Shown here: positions 33,094-45,000 of the stretch, piece by piece
Layout: every line of letters begins with the position of its first letter
Numbering within the stretch: position 1 is the stretch's first letter
NCBI RefSeq assembly: GCF_019175285.1
Contig: NC_056523.1
Location: 125,345,692-125,409,691, forward strand
DNA length: 64,000 nucleotides
Direction of reading: 5' to 3'
Source: Sceloporus undulatus
Taxonomy: Eukaryota; Chordata; Lepidosauria; Squamata; Phrynosomatidae
Made by a program: the position numbers and the translations under genes
Notes under the pieces: generated by a model
What the model saw: the letters and a program-made list of their open reading frames with translations, nothing else
Told to the model about the DNA's origin: nothing
Database searches by the model: none

Positions 33094-36000
33094 GTGAGGA
33101 AGAACGGAGGGGGGAGTGTTGGCTTTCTGGAAGAGCGCGGGGGGAGGGGGAGAAGAGGGGTCTCGCGGGCGCTCTTCTTCTTCCTCGCGCCCCGTCCTGA
33201 GGGGAGGCGGTGGGGACGGCGCACGCGTGGGATTGGGGCGCGCGGGAGACGCATGCGTGAGGGGTTCTGCTCCAGGGACGGGAGAGCGGAGCTGCGCATG
33301 CGCGCGCGGAGGCAGTGGGCGTGTGAGCATGCGCTGGGCCCTGAAGCGAGGGCAGGGGGAGGGGACCAAGCGTCCTCATTTTCCTGGACACGTCCTACAC
33401 TCCAGCCTTCCTCTGCCCAGGAGGAATCCCCAAATGGCCTCCATTTTGAGTATAGCCAAGAAGCATGAATTTCCATTTATACGTAGAGAGATCTTGAAGC
33501 CCCTTTGACACTCACTGAAAGAAAGAAGTTGGCAGCATGAGCTTTCCTGGACTAAACTTAGCCTAATGCACCTGAGGAAGTACAGTAGAGTGAAGTCCAA
33601 GAAAGTGGCTGCTGCCAATTTCTTTCTTTCAGTAGAGAGTCCCAAAGGGGCTACAAGATCTCTCTACAGACATGGCTATATCGTTCAATTTCCATTTATA
33701 GTCAGCGTTTCCAGCTTTTATGGTTCTAATATTTTCCATTTTTCTTGCATGCCCTACATTTTTTGGGGTGAGTTGTGCTCCTTTGCTGTGTTAGGACATT
33801 GCAGGGTAACCATGAGTCCTACTTTTCCAGGACATGCCCTACTTTTCAACTTTCTGTCCAGAAGTAATTCCAAAATATCCTCTGTTATGAATATGACCCA
33901 AGAAGCATGAACCTCCACTTATATTCAGTGTTCCCAGCTTTTGTAGTTGCAATGTCCTCCATTTCCCCCGGCTGTCCTAAATGTTTTGTAGTGAGTTGCC
34001 CTCCTTTGCGATGCAGGGTGACCAGGCGCCCCCTTTTCCAGAACCTGTCCTCCATTGCAGCCTTCGGTCCAAGAGGAATTCCAAAATGCCCTCTGTTTAA
34101 AGCTTGTCTGGGAAGCATGGGTTTACATTTATATCAGTGTTTTCAGCTTTTATTTGGTCATATTTCTCCATTTTTCTCGAATGTACTACATTTTTGTGGA
34201 GCCTCATCCTCTTTTGTGGTGTTGGGACATCTGGCCACCCTGAGTGACGGCTAAAGTTTCTTACTTAACCTGGTTTAAGGTACACCCCTGGGTGACTTTT
34301 TAAAGGGCATGTGCTTTGCAGGGCTTCCTTTCTTTAGCCTGCTAGGCTGTGTCCTCCATGCACCTGCGGAAGCAGGATTTTGTAATACTGGAAAGTTTCT
34401 GTTTCAGTAAAACTGCTCTTTTTTCATTCTGTGTTGCGCCTAAATTGTCTTCTTCCTTGCACTTTGTCCTTGCCAGGGCCAGCCGAAGCAGTGGGTTCTT
34501 CTTGCACATTGGGAAAAGACAGTAGGCAGAGGGATCTTGGGTGACCAGATGTCAAAGCCACAAAGGAGGACGAGGCAAAGCAAAATGTTATACATTCAAG
34601 AAAAATGTAGGGTCGTGACAAAATAAAAGCTAAAAACACATGTGTAAAATATAAATTCATGCTTCTTACTCAGAATGGAGGACATTGCTCCTGCACAGAA
34701 GGTTGAAATGGAGGACATGTCCTGGAAAAAGGAGGACTGGTCATCCTGATCTTATGTCAGCTTTGAGACTACCTGAAAGAAAGAAGTTGGTAGCATGAGT
34801 TTCTGTAGACTTGAGCTTATTCCCTCAGATGTATGTTTGGGAAGGAGGCTCAAGTCTACGAAATCTCCTGCCACCAACTTCTTTCTTTCAGTTAGTCTCA
34901 AAGGTGATACAAGATCCCCTTTGCATACTGACTTTCCAGACTAACATGGCTATTTCTTTGGACTCTACCACTGGAAGGAATAACTTCCAATATTCTGTAT
35001 TGGCTTATTTTCTTCGTGTTTTTAGTGACCAAGAAGTGTGTGTATGAGTCTTAAAGTCACTTGCCGACTTATGGCAACCTTATGAATTCCATAGAATTTT
35101 AGGAATTGTTGCCAAGTCCTTTCTCTGAAATAATAGCCTACAGCACTTGGTATTCATTGGCTGTCTCCCATGCAAGTACTAACCAGAGCTGAGCCTGCTT
35201 AGCTTCCAACGTTAGACAGGATCTGGTGCGTTTAGGATCTTTAGCCCCTCACCAAGAAATACTGTCCCAAGAATCCAGGAATATTCGAACCCATTTTCTT
35301 TAGCTTTAGATAGTGGTGTTTTGGATAACTGTACTGCCTGACAGTTTCCGCTACAATCATATTTTTTTCTTTTTTGTTCCTCTATAAATATGAGAAAAAG
35401 CTAAATTCTGATTATTTCCCCAGGGCTGCGCAATGAGAAATAGTAGAGAAGGCTTAACATTCAGTAGCCCTCTTTATAAATCTTCATTCTCATTCTTTAA
35501 ATTGTAGTAGATCCATTTTGTTGACATGAGCACCCAAGATTTTATAATACTTTAAATGTATCTTATCAAATAAAAATATTTTGCGCTCGCCCTCTCCTGT
35601 TGCTATTGCTTGAATATGTGGTATTGCTGTTCTTTGGGACAGGTATTTGTGATTGCTCAAGAGAGCTGGTATCATAGTAGAGCTGGTATCACTTTCATTG
35701 CACAAACTTTTTCATGTGTTAATTTTTTGGCCCACATGTCAGTTAAAGTAATTTTTTAAAAAGGGTTGCAACATTCATTCGCCTCTGCACAAACTTAAAT
35801 CTAAATACATAAGGCAGATTGATACGTATACAGAATACTGAGTAGCAGATGCTGAAAGTGTGAGCATGTGACACTGGGTTTCTTAAGCAAGTGAATGAAT
35901 GTGGGAGAAACCGTTCTATCTAGAAATGTAAATGGGGTGTCTGTGGACATGGGAGCGTCAAGAGGAGTATAGGGCTAGTAACTCATCTGCCTGGTTTTAA

Positions 36001-39000
36001 TATTCTTAGAAGAGTAATATTTTCATGGGCTTTGCCACAGGCTTATAGGACCAGTTTCTGTGTTACAGCTGTACAGTGTCTAATAATCCTGGGTGGGAGA
36101 AGAACAGTAGAATGTGAATAGCATACAGCTTTGATTTCCTGCATCCCTATTATTGTGTGTTGCTGTAGTTGAGTGCCTTCAAGTCATTTCCAACTTATGG
36201 CAACCCTATCATCAGGTTTTCTTGCCAAGATTTGCTCAACTGAGGTTTGCCATTGCCTTCCCTTGAGGCTGAGAGAATGTGACGTGACCAGTTTCATCCA
36301 GTGGGTTTCATGGCTGAGTGGAAATTGAACCCTGGTCTCCAGAGTCATAGTCCAGCACTCAAACCACTCTCATTGTTGTGTGGCCACCCTTAAAACTGGT
36401 TTAGAAGCTGCAGCTAGTATAAAATGCAGTGCCTCTATATTCTTGAATGGAATGTTTCATATTTACACATTACAGTCTTAATAAAGAATCTCTACTTAAG
36501 GATCTCAAAGAGCATCTCTTTTTCATACCTTAATTTTCTGGCCTTTATCTCAGGCTGCTGTGATTTTGGGGGAATGCACCACTGCTTGCTGCTGTGGCTG
36601 ATTCCTGTTTAGCTGGGACACAGCGGTTGGCAGTGGAATCCATTATTTGGATTGATGTCCCCTCTATATCAGGCCTTGGAACTGCCATGTTTTAAGTAAA
36701 TCATTGAAAGCTTGTCTTTTTACCTTGGCTTTGCAGAGATTATTGCTTGTTGGATTGATTTATTGTTTTGTGGGATGATGTGTAAACCACTTTGGGAGTT
36801 TTGCAAATGAGAAATAGTATAGAAATATTTCTAATCAACATATATTGACCTGTGTTCATCATAGTACAAGTTTGCAGAAAATCTAGTGTATTCCATTCAG
36901 AAGAAGGAAAGTATAGTGATATGTGGAGGAGACTGAAGGACTTACTGCCTTCATACTTTTGTTGCAGTCAGTAACTTTTTGAGATTGGAGGAAAAGAAGA
37001 GATATGTCTATCTCTTTGCAAATAAAACAAGATCTGCATGTTAAAAAAGTTTCGCTGTTTCTCTGAAGCAAGGGCTACATGCTCAGTGGCAGAAGCTTGA
37101 GATTTCTTCTGCCTGCTGTCCCTTCTTGAAGGCTGGCTTTTAACCTTAAAAGCTGGATTCTAGGTATTGTTGCAATTTGAGATTTTCCACTAAGAGAAGT
37201 GATAAACTTAAAGGAAGCAATTGTGTATTATTACGTATTTGAGAATACAAGTCAGGGGTAGGCATTCTCATGCTATCGAGTCATTTTGAGCTACAGCTCC
37301 CATGCGCCTTGACTAGGGCTTCCAGAAGTATAACCCTAAAGAAGGGGTCCTGTTTGCCTACCCTGTTTATTAATTAAAATGTTTACATGCCACCATACAG
37401 TATGTATTCTCAGAGTGGTTCAATCTGAACACCGGAAGTCCAAAACACATGGCAGAAATAATACAGTTTGAGACTGCTACAACTACCATGGCTCAATGCT
37501 AGGGAATTCTGGGAACTGTAGTTTTGTGAGACATTTGGTCTTCTCCTTCAGAGATCTTTAGTGCCACAATGAACTTCAATTCCCAGGATTCCGCAGCACT
37601 TAGCCAGGGCAGCTAAAAATGGTCTCAAACAGCATTATTTCTGCAGTGAGTTTTGGATCTAAAACAATTCAAAATTTAAACCAATGCAAATAATTTAAAA
37701 GGAATAGAAACATAATTTAACAAGTAAAAACCCCTTAAAAGGTTAAAAAATTAACAGATACTAAACCTCCTAGCATGAGCTAATGACATGGATCCCCTAA
37801 ACAATGGGAGACTCAGATCTGGTTTGCACAATAAATTCAAAGTATAGCACTGAATTATTCTGAGACAATTGCTGGCAGTAACTTCTATTTAGGAAGCAGG
37901 TGCGTTACCCAAAATTTATTTAGGAGCTATGAGAACTTTTAAAAGGAGGAATGTTACGTTAGTGTGGAAAATTATGAATAGCAGTTATTTCCTTTGTTAT
38001 CTGACAGAGGATTTATAAACCACTGAGTGAAATTTGTATCAGTTGCTCTGATACAGTCTGGAGACCTGAGGAGCTAAGTCTGTCTCTGGAGCCATGAGGT
38101 CAGAGCAGCCTTTGCACCTGTTCTGTAAATGGATATATGCCCAGCAGTGCAACACGACTAAGATTGGCTGTATGTACTGCCTGCCCAACCAGCTCAGCAG
38201 GTTCTCAGATATTCTGTGCATTGAAATTGCCCTATCTGAATATTATGCAGGAAAGGTTTTAATATCTGTCTCCAGCATCATGGTCTGGGATAGTGCACAT
38301 TCCCATAGCCTCCCCAGAAAAATTACATTTTTTGAAGTTGACAGATAAATGTAAGTCCTGCTGTTCCTGGATAGCAACAAGAATAGATTTACTGTAGTTA
38401 CATCAGTCAGGACAACTGTTCCTGATTACACTTGCAAGCTCAGCCTTTCATAATCTAACCTCCCCTCCTCACCCAATTTGTATCTCCTTGTCTGTATGGA
38501 AGGTTTGTCTAGATAAACTTTGCCCAGTGTGGTGCTCGCCAGATGTGTTGGACTACAACTCCTATTGATTCCAGCCAATGTATTTGTATTGCTTTTGAAA
38601 CCATGTTAATTATGAGTGCTTAATCCTCTGTTACAGCTACTTAGTTTTTACATAGAATTTCTGTTCAGATATACAAGGCAGTTCCCAACAATTAGGAGAA
38701 GGCTATGCTCCCAGTAGCTCTGAAAATAAGCAGATTTAGCTCAAGAACCAGCAGCTGTTTCAACATGTTCTCTTTACATTTATTTCCATGGAAGTAATGG
38801 AAGTAAATTGTAGCAGTTCGTATTGGCAGAAGAAGCAGAGTTACTACTGTAATGATACTGTGGGAGATACTGTTGTAGTTAGAACAAAACTGGTCTTTCA
38901 TCCTCATCATTGTCTTTGTTTTAAAAAGATCATAGTATGTACTGGCCAATATATGGAGTCATTTGGCTTATAGGTTGGGTAATTGTTGGTTATTATTTGC

Positions 39001-42000
39001 TGACAAGTCGACTTCAACTCATGGCAATCCTAGGAACGAAAAGACATCCAAGGGCCCTAGTTTAACTTGCTTTGTTCAGTTCCTGCAAACTTACATTTGC
39101 CGTTTCTTTGACTGAATCAATCGATTGGTAATGCTGTCTTCCCCTTTTCCTATTGCCTTCCACTTTATTGATCATTATTGTCTTTTCCTATGATCTTCTC
39201 ATAAGAAGTCCAAAGTATGACAATCTCAATTCAGTCGTCTTTGTTTCTAGGGAGAGTTCAGAGCTTTATTTGCTCTTAGACTCATTTATTTGTCTTTTAA
39301 GCAGTCCAGGATATGTTGAACTCTTCTTCAGCAACACATTTCAAATGAGTTGATTCTCTTTCTGCAAGATTTCATCACTTTCCAAGTTTCAAAACCATAC
39401 ATGTTTAAATGTCTTGGAACAAACCCTGCAATTTTAATTTGGTTGACTAACTGTTTTTTTGGGTATTTTATTTTATTTTATTTTATTTGCTGACTACATT
39501 TAAAATATATATATAAAGTAGAGGGAAAGTGCTTGGGAGAGGGTTTGTAAAATGTAACATATAAAATACAACAGGTGGATTGGTACAAAGAACCATTATG
39601 GTGTAGTGGTTTGAGTGTTGCACTAGGACTCAGAAAGACCAGTGTTCAAATCTTCACTCAACCATGTAAACCCACTTAGTGACCTTGGGCAAGTTACTCT
39701 CATTTTTAGAGGAAGGCAATGGCAAACCTCTTCTGAACATAACTTGCCAAGGAAACCCCCTGATGGGTTTGCTTTTGAGTTGCCATAAATCAGAAATGAC
39801 TTGCAGTCACACACAACAAACAAACAACCAACATAAACATAAGTCCAAAGGAAGATCATGACCACCAAACATTGTCACATCTAAGAACTAAAATGCTATT
39901 TAGAAAAAAAAGAGGATCTGAGGCTGCTGCTATCCCGCTGAACTAATGCAGTTTGATACTGCTTTACCTGTGATGGCTCCATCCTGTGAAGTCCTGGGAT
40001 TTGTAGTTAGTTGTGACACCAGAGCTCTCTGACAGAGAAGGGTAAATATCTCACAAAACGACAAATCCCAAAATTCCATAGTATTGAGCCATGGCAGTTA
40101 AAGCAGCGTTAAACTGCATTAATTCTTCAGTGTAGATGCAGCCTAAGTCCTGGGACTGTTGCCTTGGGTCTGTTGAACATACAATCATGGAGTTGGAAGA
40201 GACCTCAAGGGCCTTCCAGTCCAAACCATGCAAGGACACACAATCTAAGCATCCCAGACAGAAGAGATGAGATACATGCTCTGGCCTTTGCAATCAGCCA
40301 TGGGACCTACAGGTACCAGGAGACTGCACCCTCTGCCAGCCAGGAGAGCATCACAGAAAGTGGAAGACCCCCTTCTATTGGCCAGACAAGGACTAGTTTC
40401 AGGAAACATAATCTTGTTATTGAAGAGGACATACAATTTCAACTGTCCGTCACATTTAGGCCTTACACAGACCGGCCCGAAAAGCCAGTGGAGTCAAGGT
40501 GCAGCATCCTGATGACGCACAGCCTGACTCCACCCCAGGGCGCAACGATGCCGCTTGCCACTCCGGATGCCGACAACATCATGGCACACCTCCAGTGCTG
40601 CGTCCAAATGATGCAGGGCAAAGGCATTCCATACAGCCGTGCCACTGCAACTATGGCACCCTTTGGAGGATGCAGAAAGGAGCCACTTTTTGTGACTTCT
40701 TTTTATGCCCTCCAAAGGCTGGGTTGGGGCCATGGCGTGAGATTGCTGAGGCCCCAATCCAGCCAGGAAAGGGGCGAAATCCCACTGCCCCTTAGGGTTG
40801 GTCTGTAGAGCCCCTTAGCAGGGACGTAGCCGGGGGGGGGTTCTTGGGGTCCGGACCCCCCTTCCATTAGAAAAATGACTGGTGTGTGCTGCTGTGCCGC
40901 CGCACCCAAGCCCCATTATAATGGTGGCACGTAGTCTGGACCTCCCCCTTCCTAAAATCCTAGCTATGTCCCTGCCCTTAGATTGCAAATGTAAATGGAA
41001 ATAGTACTTTGACTCTGTTTACAAAATAAAGAAATTAGGGAACTACAGTCTGCCCTTGCCTTACGCAGGGGATCCATTCCGGACACTGCCGTGTAAGGCG
41101 AATTCCGCCTATGCTCGAGCCCCATTGGAAACAATGGGGCTCGGGCGCAGCGGTGCGCGGGGCACCACGGGTGTGCACGCCCATTCATTTGAATGGGACA
41201 CGCTGCCCCTTGCGCCCCATAGCTTGAGCGCATACGCTCAAGACTGCGTAAAGTGCGCCCGCGTATAACACGGGTGCACTATACTGTTGAACTACTATTC
41301 AGTTGGGAACACCAACAAAGAAACATCAGACTCTCCAAAAGGCATTTAAATGCTCACTTATAGGTCATTTGTTCTGGACCCAAAGAACTCATCTTTCTCT
41401 TTCCCTCCATTCCCTTTCTCTTGAGTGCTTTGTCTTGTGTGTTTGTGTTTTAAATTTTGTAATGTGACTCTGGGGCTGCCTTTTTAAAATTGATATAAGC
41501 TACCTTGAGACAGAATTTAATGACAAGCAAGATAAAAATACAGAAAAAATATAAGTGTTAAGCATGTATTTCATAACTTCCTAGGCAATTGTGAACTTTT
41601 AGGATTTAAAAAGCAAATTTAGGATTTAGGGTCAACAATGTCTGCTGTAGAGCAAAAGCTAAATGCCAGGTATGGCAAAACATTTCATTTCTAGTTCTAT
41701 ATTACAAATGAATAATTCATATAGAATCTTGTAAATCATATAGGATAAGTGTAGGAATTGGGTAGCATGATGTTCTTGAACTGCAGTATTGTGGGATTTC
41801 TCAACCTTGGTTATACTGGCTAGGTCTGCTGTGATTTATAGTTCACCTACATCTGAAGGCTCCATAGTTCCCTAGGAGATGTTCTGTCACTTTTCCCAGA
41901 AGATCTACACAGGTCTCCAGTAAATCACTACAAACATGCATAGTTCTGTGTTGATAGTAAAAGAACATCACACTTCAGATGTTCATCAAACCTATTTTAA

Positions 42001-45000
42001 CAAACTACCTTTGTTTCAAGAACCACAAGAACCAAATTGCACAATACAGTATACATGTTGAAAGCTTTTGAAGCTCTACTGGCTGTAAAAAATAAAAAAG
42101 GAGGGGGGAAATGATGATGATAGTCACAGACTTGCATTTTGTTAAGATGTTGTCCTCAGTTCAGATGGTATGGAGCAGTATTTGTGCAGGCAGGCCCTGC
42201 ATGAAAACTTCCTGAGAAATTCAGTGCTCTTTGCCTAACAAAAGAGCTTGTAGCCTCACAAAGGATGGAGACAAACTGGATCTCAAAGGGAGTATTTTTT
42301 TGTCTTGCTAACTGAATTTAAGGGGCTTGACAGACAGGCCTGAAAGGGTGGGCTCTCCTGATGGAGGCTGCACCAAGCAAACAGCAAAGCTTCTGTCAAG
42401 ACTAAAATGAACTCACTGAAAGTGGGTTCTTTTAGTCTCCACAGCAGGCATCATGAGTGCGCCCTTGGTGCACGGTGGCGTGTCAATGACACAAGTGTGG
42501 TGCCGCAACGTGCAGATGCTGTGCCACACTTGTGTCATCATGGTGGCCCCCGTGTGTCCACATCCGCACATTAGGGCTCGGGACCATGTGGTTGCTCTGC
42601 AATCCCGAGCACTAAAATCGGCCCCAGACTGCCACTTTTCGGCAGTCTGTACCAGACCTAAATTTTATTTCCTGGACTTCCTGGAAGAATCTCCCAGTAC
42701 TCACATGGCCAGGAGGAGGAGGGTCTCGCCTATACCATATGAACTGAGGACAACGACCACAGCATCTTGACAAAATGCAGGGCTATGACTAACATCATCA
42801 TTTCTTTCTCCTGAATGATTTTTAACATTTTTGCCGAATGAAGAGGCCAGTGGAGCTTGGAAAGCTTTATGGTTGGCCCAATAAAGGTAGAACTGTTTTG
42901 TGGATTTGGGGTGTTATTGTACTTTGCTATATGACCAACACGACTGCCCTTGGATATGCAACTTTTGTTTCATTAGTGATAAAAATCCTGTTGCTGATTG
43001 CATTATTCAAATAGGCATCGTGTATGGCACTGTGGACACCACCTTCACATATAGCACAACACCTGTCCAGATTTATCCTGATAAAGACCTCAGATAAATT
43101 CAAGAAGCTCTTGCAGTTCAGTTTGACTGATATTGGGCCCAATCAGACAGACCATAATGAAGCTGCTTCGGGTCACTTTGGAGGTATGCTGTTTAAATTA
43201 CACCCACATCTTAAGAGGTCAGAAGCTTAGGACTGGAGCATTGCTTTGGCATGGCTCCCAGCCTTTTAGGATGCATGTATCATTTAAACAGCATACCTCC
43301 AAAGTGACCCGAAGCAGCTTTATTTTGGCCTGTCTGTTTGAGCCCATTGATAAATCAAAATCTGTCTAGACATGATCATAGAATTGTAGAGTTGGAAGAG
43401 ACCACAAGGGCCATTCAGTCCAACCCCATTCTGCCATGCAGGAACTCTCAATCAAAGCATCCCCGACAGTTGGCCATCCAGCCTCTATTTAAAGACCTCT
43501 AAGGAGGAAGATTCCACCACATTCCGAGGGAGTGTGTTCCACTGTCGAAGAGCCCTTACTGTCAGGAAGTTCCTCCTAATGTTCAGGTGGAATCTCTTTT
43601 CCTGTAGCTTGCATCCATTGTTCCAGGTCCTGTTCTCTGGAGCAGCAGAAAACAAGCTTGCTCCCTCCTCAATATGACATCCCTTCATATATATAAACAG
43701 GGCTACAATATCACCTCTTAACCTTCTCTTTTCCAGGCTAAACATCCCCAGCTCCCCAAGTTGTTCCTCATAGGGCAAGGTTTCCAAACCCTTCACCATT
43801 TTAGTCGCCCTCCTTTGGACACGCTCCAGTTTCTCAACATCCTTTTTGTATTGTGGTGCCCAGAACTGGACACAGTATTCCAGGTGGGGCCTGACTGAAG
43901 CAGAATAGAATGGCACTATTACTTCCCTTGATCTAGACACTATACTTTTATTGATGCAGCCTAAAATTGCATTGGCCTTTTTAGCTGCCGCATTATACTG
44001 TTGACTCATGTTCAATTTGTGCTCTACTTGGACTCCTAGATCCCTTTCACACGTAATCTCATTCAGCCAGGTGTCCTCCATCCTATATCTGTGTATTTTA
44101 TTTTTCCACCCTAAGTGCATCCCTTACATTTCCCTGTGTTGAATTTCATTTTGTTAGCTTTGGCCCAGCTTTCTAGTCTATTCAGGTCATTTGGAATTTG
44201 GATCCTGTCCTCTGGGATATTTGCTACTCCTAATTTGGTGTCATCTGCAAATTTGATGAGTATGTCCCCAATTCTGTCATCCAAGTCATTGATAAAGATG
44301 TTGAATAGCACTGGACCCAGGACAGAACCCTGTGGGACCCCACTGGTCACTTCCCTCCAGAATGAAGAGGAGCCATTGTTGTGCACCCTTTGGGTTTGGC
44401 CATCCAACCAATTACAAATCCATGTAACAGTTACCTTGTCTAGCCCACGTTTTACAAGCTTGTTTGTTGATGATAAACAAGTTCAACAAAGTCTGGCAAC
44501 ATGAAGGCAACATATAAGGCAATAAAACAAATAATTTAACTGCTCCTGATGCAAACAATAGAGTTAACTTACAAGTAGATGTTGCGGAGAGACAGTCCTG
44601 AGCCTCCTATGACAATTTCATCAATTACTTGCACAACACAGAGTTTTTTCCCAGCTGGAGGAGAGGTGTTGATCTGGCACATGGTGTGAGAATAAATGAT
44701 ACAGAAAAGAGTTGTAACCCGTAATACCTGTTGGAGACATTGATTGATCTAGGTCAGGATAGACCCATGCTGCAACTTCAAAAAGGCTGAGGAGTTTATC
44801 CTCCATTGCCTATTAACATGTTGAGCTCTATTGAATCTCCAGTTCTGGTGTGTTTCTACTTCAGTAGTTCTTGGGCTGCAAAGAGCAAACTTTTACAAGA
44901 ATCTGACTCTGAGGAGCTGACCCTTCTGTTGGTGTTTGTGCAAAACAAGTTGACTTTCACTAAATTAGTTTGAAAGTTTAGAGGAATGTAGTTATTTGGG

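Noticed and set aside
32758-33391. Long open frames (up to 203 codons) antisense to TECR exon 1
   Set aside because: They lie in a CpG island, where GC-rich codons make stops rare; the proteins are low-complexity Pro/Arg/Ala and match no family known to me.
38094-38348. Possible hidden exon in TECR intron 1 (84 codons)
   Set aside because: No splice sites in the right places, no recognisable domain, and TECR is known to go from exon 1 directly to VELLDAKT.
40164-40808. 214-codon open frame
   Set aside because: It spans a CR1 fragment and a hairpin element and has no domain, splice context or codon pattern of a gene.
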